This document shows positions 29,752 to 38,825 of a stretch of DNA of 64,000 nucleotides, piece after piece. Positions within the stretch are counted from its first letter, which is position 1; each line of letters begins with the position of its first letter. The notes beneath the pieces are model-generated. The model did not search any database. It was given only the letters and a program-made list of their open reading frames with translations, and was not told the DNA's origin. The stretch is taken from contig DASQJL010000011.1 of assembly GCA_035631035.1 (NCBI GenBank), forward strand, positions 38,947 to 102,946, written 5' to 3'. The stretch is from Candidatus Binatia bacterium (lineage in GTDB: Bacteria > Eisenbacteria > RBG-16-71-46 > SZUA-252). Both the position numbers and the translations under genes were made by a program.

Positions 29752-30719
29752 GGATCGCCGACTCCCCGCGGCGGTTCCGCTCCGGTTCGTTCCTGCCCCT
29801 TCCCGTTCGGTTCCCCAGCCAGTCGGCGCAGGAACGCCAGATTCCTCCGGTCCATCACCACGCCGTCCTTTCCCTTGGGCGTCTCGAGAACCTTCGGCGT
29901 CCCGTGAAAGCGCGGGTCGCGCAGGATCCGCGCGAACGGCTCGGGGCCCAGCCGCCCGCGTCCCAGGTGCTCGTGCCGGTCCACCCGGCTTCCCCGCTCG
30001 TTCTTCGAATCGTTGACGTGGAAGAGGCGCAGCGATTCCAACCCCAGCACCGCGTCGAACTCCGCGAACGTGGCCGCGCAGCCGCGCTCGGTGACCAGGT
30101 CGTAGCCCGCGGCATGCACGTGGCAGGTGTCGAAGCAGACCAGGACGAGATCGGGGCGCGACACGGCGCTCCGGATCCGGGCCAGCTCCTCGAACCGCCG
30201 GCCGAGCGTCGTGCCCTGGCCCGCCACCGTCTCGAGGAGCGTCGCGACCGACGGCGCGGGCGCGAGTTCGCGGGCGGCGTCCAGCGACTCGGCGATGCGG
30301 GCGCACCCCGCGGCCTCCCCGCTTCCCATGTGGGCCCCCGGATGGGTGACCAGCCACCGCACGCCGAGCGCCTCGGCGCGCCGAAGCTCGTCGGCGTAGG
30401 CCAGGACCGACTTCCGCCGCAGCTCCGGGTCGGGCGAGGCCAGGTTGATGAGATAGGAGCCGTGCGCCGCGACCGGCGCCAGCCCGCTCGCCTGCCAGGC
30501 GTCCCGGAAGGCGAGCGCGTGCTGGTCCTCCAGCGGGTCGGCCCGCCAGCGGCTCGCGTTTTTGGTGAAGATTTGCATCGCCCGAATCCGTAGCTTGAGC
30601 GCGCGCTCGATTCCCAGGAGCAGCCCGCCGGCCACGCTCATGTGCGCTCCGATCAGGAGATCGCCATGGCCGGGAATGGGATGCGGTTTTCGGGAGGAGG
30701 CGGGAGTCCGTTTATTCAC
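29748..30719 (-). CDS. nfo: Deoxyribonuclease IV (AP endonuclease)
   Basis: 323-residue endonuclease IV, a TIM-barrel enzyme with a trinuclear zinc site that cleaves at abasic sites during base-excision repair. Recognisable blocks are LLIGAHMSVAGGL at the N-terminus, HGSYLINLASP, VTHPGAHMG, CFDTCHVHAAGYD and FHVNDSKNERGSRVDRHEH, which together supply the His/Asp/Glu ligands. The start is GTG at 30719 without a strong Shine-Dalgarno. The C-terminal 20 residues are a Pro/Gly-rich tail beyond the family core. It is divergent from the Nudix operon. Confidence 0.94.
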   Translation of the reverse strand: MNKRTPASSRKPHPIPGHGDLLIGAHMSVAGGLLLGIERALKLRIRAMQIFTKNASRWRADPLEDQHALAFRDAWQASGLAPVAAHGSYLINLASPDPELRRKSVLAYADELRRAEALGVRWLVTHPGAHMGSGEAAGCARIAESLDAARELAPAPSVATLLETVAGQGTTLGRRFEELARIRSAVSRPDLVLVCFDTCHVHAAGYDLVTERGCAATFAEFDAVLGLESLRLFHVNDSKNERGSRVDRHEHLGRGRLGPEPFARILRDPRFHGTPKVLETPKGKDGVVMDRRNLAFLRRLAGEPNGKGQERTGAEPPRGVGDP

Positions 30720-30874
30720 TGTAGAAATGGTCGGATTGGGCCGATGTTCGAGGGACGGGGAGAATGCCGGGATCGGGACGAAGCGACAAGCGTAGGAACC
30801 CCGGAGCGCGAACGCAAGTTCGCGCGGCGGCCCCGGCGCGCCGGGCCACGCCGGGGAAGGCCGCGGGGAGGGTG

Positions 30875-31399
30875 ATGCCGGCCCGTCCGCCGGCGCGCTT
30901 CTGCATCCGCTGCGGCACGCGGATGCGGCGGATGCGCGAGCACGGGGTGATGCGTCCGACCTGTCCGGCGTGCGGCTTCATCGCCTACCGGAATCCGGCG
31001 CCCGCGTGCGGGGTGCTCCTGCAGCGCGGCGGGCAGGTCCTGCTCGCGCGGCGCGGGCACGAGCCGCGCAAGGACGCCTGGGGGATTCCGGCCGGCTTCA
31101 TGGAGTACGGCGAGCATCCGGAGACGACGGCGGTCCGCGAGGCGCTGGAGGAGACGGGGCTGCGGATCCGCCTCACCGGTCTCTTCGGGGTCTACGCCGG
31201 ACGGGACGATCCGAGGACGCGCGCGGTGCTGATCCTCTACCACGGGAAGATCGTGGGAGGGCGGCTCGAGGCGGGCGACGACGCGAGCGAGCTGGGCTGG
31301 TTCGCGCTGGACCGTCTCCCGCGGCCGATGGCGTTCCGCGCGCACCGCGAGGCGCTGCGCGACCTCCGCCGCGACAACCAGAGGAAAGCGAAAGCATGA
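30875..31399 (+). CDS. Nudix hydrolase with N-terminal zinc ribbon
   Basis: 174 residues. An N-terminal zinc ribbon (CIRCG ... CPACG) precedes a Nudix domain whose box is complete: G-x5-E-x7-REALEETGL (GFMEYGE..., REALEETGLRI). The zinc-ribbon plus Nudix layout is that of NADH pyrophosphatase/NudC-like or ADP-ribose-type hydrolases, cleaving nucleoside diphosphate-X compounds. The start ATG at 30875 has GGGGAGGG just upstream; the frame remains open before it without a better site. Its TGA overlaps the next start (ATGA), so it is the first gene of the repair-like operon. Confidence 0.92.
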   Translation: MPARPPARFCIRCGTRMRRMREHGVMRPTCPACGFIAYRNPAPACGVLLQRGGQVLLARRGHEPRKDAWGIPAGFMEYGEHPETTAVREALEETGLRIRLTGLFGVYAGRDDPRTRAVLILYHGKIVGGRLEAGDDASELGWFALDRLPRPMAFRAHREALRDLRRDNQRKAKA

Positions 31400-32541
31400 G
31401 CGTACGGGTTCTCCATCTGGCCGACCTGCACCTTGGGGCCGCCTTCCCCTCGCTGGGGGAGCGTGCCGAGGAGCGCACGCGCGACGTGCTCTCGGCGTTC
31501 CAGCGCGCCGTGGAGTTCGCCGCCTCCGCCGAGAAGCCGGTGGACCTGGTCGTCATCGCCGGAGACCTCTTCGACACCCACGATCCCGCCGACGGCCTCG
31601 TCTTCGAGGTCGAGTCCGCCCTGGAGCGGTTGACGCGGGCGGGGCTCCCGGTGCTGATCGCGCCCGGCACCCACGACGCGTGCGGCTACCGCCGCTCGGT
31701 CTACCGCCGCATGCGCCTCCCCGAGGGGGCGCACCTGTTCCTCTCCCCGACGTTCGAGCCGGGTCCGCGGCATTCGGTGCGGGGCGAGTCGGTGCAGACC
31801 TACGGCATCGCGTTCGACGGGGCCGTCTGCGCCCGACCGCTCTCCGAATTCCGTCCCGAAGAGCTCGCCGACTTCCATCTCGGCGTCGCGCACGGGGCCC
31901 TGCAAGATTCGCCCACCTGGAAGATCCGCCCCCAGGACATGCCGATCACGCGCACCGAGATCGGCGCCTGCGGCCTCCACTACCTGGCGCTCGGGCATTT
32001 CCACAATTTCGCCGAGGTGCGCGAGGGGGGCTGCGTCGCCGTCTACCCGGGCACCCTGGAGGGGCGCAAGTTCGGCGAGAACGGTCCCCGCTACCTGATC
32101 GTGGCCACCCTCGGCCGGGAGGCGGTCTCGATCGAGCGCACGCCCTGGAACGCGCGCACCGTGACCGAGGCGGTCGTGGACTTCCAGATCGCCGAGATCC
32201 GGGAGGCGCGCCAGCTGGAGGAGCGGGTGGCGGCGTTCGCCGGGGACCGCGAGATCGTGCGCGTCCGGCTCACCGGCCCTGCGGAGTTCGTCTTCGACGC
32301 CGAGCGCCTCCTGGCGCGGCTCAAGCCCCGGTTCTTCCACCTCGAGCTGGACGACCGGACCTATCTCGTCAACGCCCGCCTTCTCGAGCGCTATCGCGAG
32401 GAGGCCACCGTGCGCGGCGTGTTCGTGCGGCGGATGCTCGAGCGGATCGAGCAGGCCGGCACCGCCGAGGCCAAGGAGACCGCCACGCTGGCGCTCCGGG
32501 TCGGTCTCGCCGAGTTCCAGAACCCCCGCCATGCGCCTTGA
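31396..32541 (+). CDS. SbcD/Mre11-like metallophosphoesterase (YhaO-like)
   Basis: 381-residue calcineurin-like phosphoesterase. Metal-binding motifs are visible in order: LHLADLHLG (DLH), VVIAGDLFD (GDLFD), APGTHDACG (here THD where GNHD is usual), GVAHG and LALGHFHN (GHFH). The family cleaves DNA ends as the nuclease partner of an SMC-like ATPase. It starts within the Nudix stop (ATGA) and its 3' end overlaps the ATPase start by 11 bases, so the three are tightly coupled. Relative to SbcD the pairing with the following gene resembles the YhaO-YhaN pair of Firmicutes. Confidence 0.92.
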   Translation: MSVRVLHLADLHLGAAFPSLGERAEERTRDVLSAFQRAVEFAASAEKPVDLVVIAGDLFDTHDPADGLVFEVESALERLTRAGLPVLIAPGTHDACGYRRSVYRRMRLPEGAHLFLSPTFEPGPRHSVRGESVQTYGIAFDGAVCARPLSEFRPEELADFHLGVAHGALQDSPTWKIRPQDMPITRTEIGACGLHYLALGHFHNFAEVREGGCVAVYPGTLEGRKFGENGPRYLIVATLGREAVSIERTPWNARTVTEAVVDFQIAEIREARQLEERVAAFAGDREIVRVRLTGPAEFVFDAERLLARLKPRFFHLELDDRTYLVNARLLERYREEATVRGVFVRRMLERIEQAGTAEAKETATLALRVGLAEFQNPRHAP

Positions 32542-34744
32542 ACGGGTGACGGTGGAGGGCTTCGGCCCCCTCTCGAACTACGACGCGGTCCTCGAGCCGA
32601 AGCGGCTGAATCTCATCATCGGCCCCAACGAGTCGGGCAAGTCCACGTTCGCGGGCGCGATCGTCGCGACCCTGTTCGGCGTTTCCACGCTGGAGACGGA
32701 GGAGCTCGCGCGCCCCTGGAGCGGCGGCACGCACGCCGCGACGATCGTCTTCGCCGCGGGCACCGGCCGCTACCGGCTGCGCCGGAACTTCCAGACGCAG
32801 GAGGTCTGCGTGGAGCAGCTCGACGCCGAGGGCGACGAGTCGAAGAGCGTCCTCTTCCAGGGCGTCGCCAACCCGCGCGGGAAGAGCCCCGAGCTCCAGC
32901 AGTACGAGGAGCTGCTCCGCGGCTGGCTGGGCTTCACCGAGGCCCGCCTCTTCCGCGAGTCCTCCTTCGTCTACGAGAGCGCCCTGGAGACGCGCGTCTC
33001 CCCCGAGCTCCGCCACCTGGTGTCGGGCGCCGTGGAGGCGGACTACCAGCAGATCCAGGAGGCGCTGCTGGAGCGCCTGGACTTCCTGACCCGCGAGCAT
33101 CCGTACGATCCGCGCCAGCGCAAGCGCAACAACCGCTCGATCGAGACCCGCGAGGACCGCCTGGAGCAGCTCCGCGGGCGCCGGTCCCGGTCGGAGAACG
33201 TGCTCACCGAGCTCAAGTCGCGGACCAAGGAGCGCGAAGGGCTGGAGTCCCGGATCACCGAGCTCCGGGGCGAGCTGGCGGGCAAGGAACAGCTCCTCGC
33301 CGACCTCGAGACCTGGGTGACGCTCCGCGAGGAGCAGCGGAAGCTGATGAAGCGCGTCCCGGCGGTGGGGCAGGAGCTGGTCGTGGCGCGCCGGGCCCGG
33401 GGGCAGGCCGAGGAGATCGACCGGAGGATCTCGGAGTCGCTCGCGTACCTGGCGAACGCTCCGGACGAGGTGGAGCCCGACCTCCTCCGGCTGGGGATGC
33501 TCCGCTCGCAGCGGTCGCGGCACCAGAAGAGCGCCGAGACCGAGCGGGCGAAGCTGGAGGGCAAGAAGCAGGGCTCGCCGGCGCTCGCGATCGTGCTGGC
33601 GGTGGTGGGAGCGGCCGCGGCCGGAGGCGGCGTCTACGCCGGGCTCCGGAATCCGCTCTACGCGGGCGCCGCCGGAGCGGTGGGTGCGCTCGCGGGGTTT
33701 GCCGTCGGGCGGATGTTCGGCCAGAGCGCGGTCAAGACGCGCGCCGTGTCCGAGGCCCAGCTGAAGATGGCCGAGGAGAACATCCGAACGCTGAGCCAGG
33801 AGATCGATCAGATCGAGATCCGCGTGAATCCCTACATCTCGGGGCGGACGCTCGAAGTGGTGCTGGCCGACGTGAAGCGGTTCCGCGCCGCGAACCAGGA
33901 GCGGCGCGAGCACGCCGCCGTCATGCAGTCCCTGCCCGCGCCGGAACGTCTCGAGGCCGAGGCGAAGGAGCTGGACGAGGCGGTGGCGGCCCTGCGCACC
34001 AAGGAGAAGGCGATCCTGCGCCAGTCGCCGTTCCTGGCGCCGCTCAAGGAAGACCCGGTTCGCGCGGCCGAAGCCGCGGAGCGGCTGAAGCGCGAGACCG
34101 CCGGGCTCCGGTCCAAGATCGAGATCTCGCAGGAGGGGCTGGACAGCCTGTTGCGCAAGGCGGGCGGCGGCGAGGGGGATGCGGAGAACCTCGAGACGCT
34201 GGACGAGATGATCGCCGACGACGAGGCGGACCTGACGCGCGAGCGGCGGCAGCGCGACGCGCTCCTCCTGGCGCTCGACGTCCTCCGCGATTCGGTGATC
34301 GCCTATCAGCAGCAGCACGTGGGACGCCTGGGCGAGGTGGCGGGCGCCACGCTCGCCCGCCTCACGGCCGGGCGCTATCGCGCCGTGACCCTCGATTCCG
34401 ACTTCACGCCGATGCTCGCCACCGACGGCAAGGAGCGCGTGCCGCTGGAGGCGCTGAGCCGGGGAGCGCGGGACGCCTTCTACTTCGCGCTCCGCGCCGC
34501 CCTCGCCAAGGAGCTGGCCGCTCGCGAGCCCGTGCCGCTCCTCCTGGACGACCCGATCGCGCACCTCGACGAGGAGCGCCGCGGGACGATGCTCGCCATG
34601 CTCGAGGAGCTGGCGCGCGAGATCCAGGTGGTGCTCCTGACCCATGACCGCCGCGTCCTGAACCAGGTCCGCGAGGCCCACGTGCTCGCCATGGGCGCCG
34701 TAGCAGCCCCGGCATCCTCCCGGAAGGTCGAAGCCCGGAAATAG
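32531..34744 (+). CDS. Rad50/SbcC/YhaN-like coiled-coil ATPase with central hydrophobic hairpin
   Basis: 737 residues. An ABC-type SMC-like ATPase head is split between the ends: Walker A GPNESGKST near residue 32, signature LSRGARD and Walker B PLLLDDPIAHLDEER at the C-terminus. The arms between are long charged coiled coils. Instead of a CxxC zinc hook the middle (residues about 349-397) carries two hydrophobic segments rich in Ala, Gly, Val and Ile separated by LRNPLY, likely a membrane hairpin. The gene overlaps the phosphoesterase gene by 11 bases, so the two should form a Mre11-Rad50-type complex, here possibly membrane-tethered. It is shorter than SbcC but near YhaN-type size. Confidence 0.92.
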   Translation: MRLERVTVEGFGPLSNYDAVLEPKRLNLIIGPNESGKSTFAGAIVATLFGVSTLETEELARPWSGGTHAATIVFAAGTGRYRLRRNFQTQEVCVEQLDAEGDESKSVLFQGVANPRGKSPELQQYEELLRGWLGFTEARLFRESSFVYESALETRVSPELRHLVSGAVEADYQQIQEALLERLDFLTREHPYDPRQRKRNNRSIETREDRLEQLRGRRSRSENVLTELKSRTKEREGLESRITELRGELAGKEQLLADLETWVTLREEQRKLMKRVPAVGQELVVARRARGQAEEIDRRISESLAYLANAPDEVEPDLLRLGMLRSQRSRHQKSAETERAKLEGKKQGSPALAIVLAVVGAAAAGGGVYAGLRNPLYAGAAGAVGALAGFAVGRMFGQSAVKTRAVSEAQLKMAEENIRTLSQEIDQIEIRVNPYISGRTLEVVLADVKRFRAANQERREHAAVMQSLPAPERLEAEAKELDEAVAALRTKEKAILRQSPFLAPLKEDPVRAAEAAERLKRETAGLRSKIEISQEGLDSLLRKAGGGEGDAENLETLDEMIADDEADLTRERRQRDALLLALDVLRDSVIAYQQQHVGRLGEVAGATLARLTAGRYRAVTLDSDFTPMLATDGKERVPLEALSRGARDAFYFALRAALAKELAAREPVPLLLDDPIAHLDEERRGTMLAMLEELAREIQVVLLTHDRRVLNQVREAHVLAMGAVAAPASSRKVEARK

Positions 34745-34783
34745 GGCTCAAGGTTGGCTGGATTCAGCCGAAGCACACTCCGT

Positions 34784-36640
34784 ATGGCCCGACCGACCCC
34801 GCCCCCTCCGACTCCGGATCAGAAAGCGGCCCGGATCCGCGACCAGGTGCTCGCGCTCGACGTGAAGCGCGTGGCCGACTGGATCCAGACGCTCATCCGC
34901 ACGGTCAAGGCCATGCGCATGTACCTGCCGAACAATCCCACGCTGCACAAATTCCAGGGGGACCTGGAGGGGCGCACCTGGTCGGTGCTGAAGGAGATCG
35001 GGGACATCACGCTCACCGTGCAGCAGTTCGACTTCCTCTTCGAGAACTACTCCGTCTACCACAACGCCGCGCGCGAGGACTCGCTCGCCTTCCGCTTCTA
35101 CGCCGACGGCGTGCGCGAGATCACGATCAAGGAGGGACTGGAGCCGCCGGAGCTTCGCGGCCTGCTCGACGTGCTCAAGCGCTCGACCGACGGCCCCTCC
35201 GGCCAGGATGACGTCGTGACGCTCCTCTGGGAGCGCGACTTCCGCCACGTCGAATACGTCTACATCCCGCTCGACGAGCTGATCGGCGATGCGTCGTCCG
35301 CGCCCAAGGGCCGCGAGGAGGAGGAGGCGGCGGGCGGCGAGCCGGGAGGCGGCCTTCCCTGGCCCGGCAGCGTCGCCGCGGAGGAGGAGCCCGAGGCGGC
35401 CGCGCCGCCCAGCTCCGATCCGGTGGGGCAGGCGATCGCGCCCGAGCGCTCGGACGACTGGGCCTCCGAGACGTCGGTGGACTCGGCCTGGGACGAGGCC
35501 GCCAGCGTGCAGTTCCGCATGACCGACGAGGAGCTCGCCACGCTCGAGGCCGGGATCCGGGAAGAGGAGTCGCGTCCCCTCGGATCCGAAGTGCTCGAGA
35601 TCGTGGCGGCCATTCTCGAATCGGAGGAGGAGCCGGCCGGCTTTCTGGAATCGGCGGTGGCCTTCCAGCGCTTCATCGAGCTCGCGATCGAGGAGGCCGA
35701 CATCGGGCGGGCCAACGCGCTGCTCGCCCGCCTCAAGACGATCGCCGCGAAGAAGGCCGAGCGTCACGCGGATTTCGCCGGCATCGCCGAGCAGGTGATC
35801 CGCGAGATCGGACGCCCCAGCTTCCTCGCGCAGGCCGCGCCCACACTGAACGCGCACCCCGAGATCGATCCGGCCGTGCTCACGAACTTCCTGATCCAGC
35901 TGGGCTCCGGCGCGGCTCCGGCCGTGTGCGACCTGCTCGGCCAGGTGAACCACGTGAAGCACCGGCGCGCGCTCTGCGAGGCGCTCGCCACGTCGTGCCG
36001 GGACGACGTCGAGATCCTGATCGGGCGCCTCGGCGACTCGCGCTGGTACGTCATCCGAAACGTCGTCTACGTGCTGGGTCGCATCGCGCATCAAGGGGTG
36101 GAGCGCGCGCTCGATCGGGCCCTGCACCATGAGGACGTCCGCGTGCGCAAGGAAGCCGTGCGGGCGCTGGGGAAGATCGAGAGCCCGACGAGCCGCGCCT
36201 ATCTCATCTCCGCCTTCCGCGACGCCGACGCCGGCGTGCGGGTGCAGGCGGCCGCGACGCTGGCGGGCAAGCGCGACGAGCGCGCCGCCCAGAGCATCCT
36301 GCAGGTGATCGCCGCGCCCGAGTTCCCCCGGCGCGACCTGGGCGAGCGGCAGGCCTTCTTCGAGGCGCTGGGCCGTTCGGGCTCCGACGCTCTGGTGCCG
36401 CAGCTTTCGGCCACCCTCACCAAGGGGACCCTCTTCCGGGCCGGGAACGACGAGGACCGCTACCATGCCGCGCTCGCCCTCGCCTGGCTCGGCACGCCGG
36501 CCGCGCTGGCGGTGCTGAACCGCGAGCTTTCGGGCAAGCGCGAGCCGGTCCGGAAAGCGGTGGAGGCGGCGCTCACCGTGGTCCGAAACGCCGGGATGAA
36601 CACGGTCGGGACGGCCAGGTCCGAGGAGGAGGGCGAATGA
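34784..36640 (+). CDS. HEAT-repeat protein with uncharacterised N-terminal domain
   Basis: 618 residues, soluble. Residues about 25-140 form a domain (GDITLTVQQFDFLFEN..., then LEPPELRGLLDVL) that resembles the N-terminal domain of the next gene product. A low-complexity acidic/Pro linker follows (about 170-250), then helical repeats with HEAT character from about residue 330 to the end (RNVVYVLGRIAHQGVERAL, VRKEAVRALGKIES, VRVQAAATLAGKRD). HEAT arrays usually mediate protein contacts. The ATG at 34784 was preferred to a TTG ten codons upstream. It lies 39 bases after the ATPase stop and overlaps the HD-GYP start (ATGA). Confidence 0.88.
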   Translation: MARPTPPPPTPDQKAARIRDQVLALDVKRVADWIQTLIRTVKAMRMYLPNNPTLHKFQGDLEGRTWSVLKEIGDITLTVQQFDFLFENYSVYHNAAREDSLAFRFYADGVREITIKEGLEPPELRGLLDVLKRSTDGPSGQDDVVTLLWERDFRHVEYVYIPLDELIGDASSAPKGREEEEAAGGEPGGGLPWPGSVAAEEEPEAAAPPSSDPVGQAIAPERSDDWASETSVDSAWDEAASVQFRMTDEELATLEAGIREEESRPLGSEVLEIVAAILESEEEPAGFLESAVAFQRFIELAIEEADIGRANALLARLKTIAAKKAERHADFAGIAEQVIREIGRPSFLAQAAPTLNAHPEIDPAVLTNFLIQLGSGAAPAVCDLLGQVNHVKHRRALCEALATSCRDDVEILIGRLGDSRWYVIRNVVYVLGRIAHQGVERALDRALHHEDVRVRKEAVRALGKIESPTSRAYLISAFRDADAGVRVQAAATLAGKRDERAAQSILQVIAAPEFPRRDLGERQAFFEALGRSGSDALVPQLSATLTKGTLFRAGNDEDRYHAALALAWLGTPAALAVLNRELSGKREPVRKAVEAALTVVRNAGMNTVGTARSEEEGE

Positions 36641-38112
36641 GCGGGATCACCAAGACCCCTCCTCCCGGCGCGCAGCGGCGCGGAGGGGACGAGGCGGCGC
36701 GCGTCGCGGTGCAGGGACGCGGTCTCGCGATCCACCTCTGCGTGCTGCTCAAGACCGCGCGCGTCCACGACGTCGGGAACGTGGCCTTCCAGGGCCCCCT
36801 CACCAACTTCATGGATACGGTCGAGCAGATGTGGACCGCCGAAGGGGATTTCAAGCTCCAGTCGATCGGCGACTTTCTCTATCTGAACCAGCACCGGCTC
36901 CGGGTCGACGCCTCTTCCTATCCGAGCTACCAGTACCTGATCGACGAGTTCAAGACGCGGGGCATATCGGGGTTCGTCTTCACCGGGAAGCTCACCCCTC
37001 CCGAGGTGAAGAAGTTCGTCCGGCTCTTCCTGGACGTGGACGTGAAGGCGGCCGATCCCTTCGACGAGTTCGCCGAGGCGCTCTCCAAGCTCTCGGTCGA
37101 GCGGCTGGTGCCGCTCCGCGCCGTGGTCCCGAACGCGGGGCAGATCGACAGCGCCGAGGCGCGCGACAGCCGGAAAGCGGCCAAGCGCACCTTCTACCGA
37201 GCCATCGAGTCGGCCCGCACCGTCATGCTGAGCGCGCGGGACAAGCGCCCCATCGACCTCCGGAAGGCGAAGCGCGCGGTGCAGGGGATCGTGGACCTGA
37301 TCCTGGAGGAGGAGTTCTCGCTCTTCGGCCTCACGGCGATCAAGAACCACGACGAGTACACCTTTCAGCACTGCGTCAACGTCTCGATCCTCTCGATCGC
37401 GCTGGGACAGCGGCTCGGATTGTCGAAGAAGCTGCTGGGCGAGCTGGGGGTCGCGGCCATCCTCCACGACCTGGGCAAGGCGACGATCCCCCCCTGGGTG
37501 CTCAACAAGCCCGGCAAGCTCACGGCCGAGGAGTGGAAGCTGATGACCGATCACCCCGTCCAGGGGGTGAAGATGATCGCGAAGATGAGAGGGCTGAACG
37601 ACCTGGCGCTGCGCGCCATGATCGTGGCGTTCGAGCACCATCTGAACTACGACCTGAGCGGATACCCGCAGATCGGGCACGAGGCGAAGCAGACCCTGTT
37701 CGGGCGCATCGTCTCGATCGCCGACTGCTTCGACGCCATGACCGCGCACCGCGCCTACCGGCGCACGCCCTTCACGCCCTACGAGGCGCTCCAGCAGATC
37801 GTCACGAAGAACCGCGACAAGTTCGACCCGCTGCTCCTCAAGGCCTTCATCAACACGGTCGGCATGTACCCCGCCGGCACCGTGGTGCTGCTCGACACGA
37901 ACGAGATCGCGGTCGTGACCGCGCACAACGCCCACGACATCTTCCGCCCCAAGGTGCGGGTCGTGGCCGACAAGGAGCGGAAGCGGCTGGAGGAGGGTCC
38001 CGTCGTGGACCTGAGCGTCCGGAGCGAAGAGACCGGCGCCTTCGCGGTCGGCATCGTCTCCGCGCTGAACCCCGAGGAATACGGCGTCAACGTCGCCGAC
38101 GCCCTGGCGTAA
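36637..38112 (+). CDS. HD-GYP domain phosphodiesterase-like protein
   Basis: 491 residues. An N-terminal domain (residues about 28-150, DFLYLNQHRLRVD ... LTPPEVKKFVRLF) is followed by an HD-GYP domain from about residue 230: NHDEYTFQHCVNV, ILHDLGKATIP (the HD), EHHLNYDLSGYP (the GYP) and DCFDAMTAHRAYR. Such domains hydrolyse cyclic-di-GMP or related dinucleotides. The GYP region lacks the usual DG before xGYP, so activity is likely but not certain. It is translationally coupled to the HEAT gene. It closes the operon; no clear terminator hairpin was seen after it. Confidence 0.92.
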   Translation: MSGITKTPPPGAQRRGGDEAARVAVQGRGLAIHLCVLLKTARVHDVGNVAFQGPLTNFMDTVEQMWTAEGDFKLQSIGDFLYLNQHRLRVDASSYPSYQYLIDEFKTRGISGFVFTGKLTPPEVKKFVRLFLDVDVKAADPFDEFAEALSKLSVERLVPLRAVVPNAGQIDSAEARDSRKAAKRTFYRAIESARTVMLSARDKRPIDLRKAKRAVQGIVDLILEEEFSLFGLTAIKNHDEYTFQHCVNVSILSIALGQRLGLSKKLLGELGVAAILHDLGKATIPPWVLNKPGKLTAEEWKLMTDHPVQGVKMIAKMRGLNDLALRAMIVAFEHHLNYDLSGYPQIGHEAKQTLFGRIVSIADCFDAMTAHRAYRRTPFTPYEALQQIVTKNRDKFDPLLLKAFINTVGMYPAGTVVLLDTNEIAVVTAHNAHDIFRPKVRVVADKERKRLEEGPVVDLSVRSEETGAFAVGIVSALNPEEYGVNVADALA

Positions 38113-38549
38113 GCGGTTTCCTCGCTTCTGCTCCCCACGTCCTAGTATGTTCAGAGTGCGGCTCCCGACGCCAAGCCTCGGGCGTTAGCCCCACAGCCCC
38201 GTTGCATCCTCCCTCGAACGATCCGGCACGTCACAACACCCTGTTGCTAAGCCGAGAGAACGTCAAGATTCGTCCTCGGACGGAAAGACGAATGTGGACC
38301 CCGCGTATACCCCCGCTGGCTTGCTCGATGTCCTTTGCTGGAAAGACGAGTGTGGACCCCGTCGTACACCACAGGGGCTCAAAGAAAGACGAGGTTCATC
38401 CCTGCGAGAGGGCAGTCCTCCTCGCTCCGCCGGCGGTACGGTGATCGTGAGCGGCCCGGCGCTCCAACCCCTTGTGTGTCCTACCTACCGCCAAGGCAGC
38501 CCCTAGGAAGGGCTCGTCTAGTAAGCCCAGAGACGTTGCTGAGGACGAC
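38113..38549. other. Long non-coding stretch with short repeats
   Basis: No supportable gene in these 437 bases. Base composition is lower in GC than the preceding operon. It holds two near-identical 22-base repeats at 38282-38303 and 38340-38361 and a third partial copy at 38384-38393. The boundary between the HD-GYP operon and the lower-GC secreted-protein block lies here. Confidence 0.5.
38282..38393 (+). repeat. Short direct repeats (GGAAAGACGA-N-TGTGGACCCCG)
   Basis: The two 22-base copies at 38282-38303 and 38340-38361 differ at one position (A or G), and GAAAGACGAG recurs at 38384-38393. Spacing is 58 then 44 bases. They could be protein-binding sites or relics of a mobile-element end; neither is demonstrated. 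Confidence 0.7.
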
Positions 38550-38825
38550 ATGGAGACGCAAGATGCAATTGCTACCTTCTTCTACCCCGAGCCATTTCCG
38601 TTGACTGCCGCGGCCGAGCGAAGCAGCGTCGATTCAGGTCACTCCGCGATGGAGGGCGCTCGACGAAAGGAAGCTGAAGACCCCGGCGAGACTGCGGTGC
38701 CAGCGCCCCGGGCGCTTCCATTCGCGGTCGAGGTGTGCCTCATGGCGGCAATCCCCCTAATTAGTAGAGCGGTGACCAGCGCCGATGGTTCGGCGCTGTC
38801 GTACAAATTTGCTCGGAAGATGTAA
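38550..38825 (+). CDS. Possible small hypothetical protein
   Basis: A 91-residue open frame begins at the ATG at 38550 with TGAGGA a few bases upstream and ends in TAA before the next gene. The predicted protein begins METQDAIATFFYPEPFPL, has a charged middle and one moderately hydrophobic stretch (FAVEVCLMAAIPLISRAV). No family is recognised and composition does not strongly favour coding. It could equally be chance in a region of repeats. Confidence 0.3.
   Translation: METQDAIATFFYPEPFPLTAAAERSSVDSGHSAMEGARRKEAEDPGETAVPAPRALPFAVEVCLMAAIPLISRAVTSADGSALSYKFARKM

Noticed and set aside
32531..34744. Zinc-hook CxxC in the Rad50-like ATPase
   Set aside because: No CxxC occurs near the middle; the position is hydrophobic.
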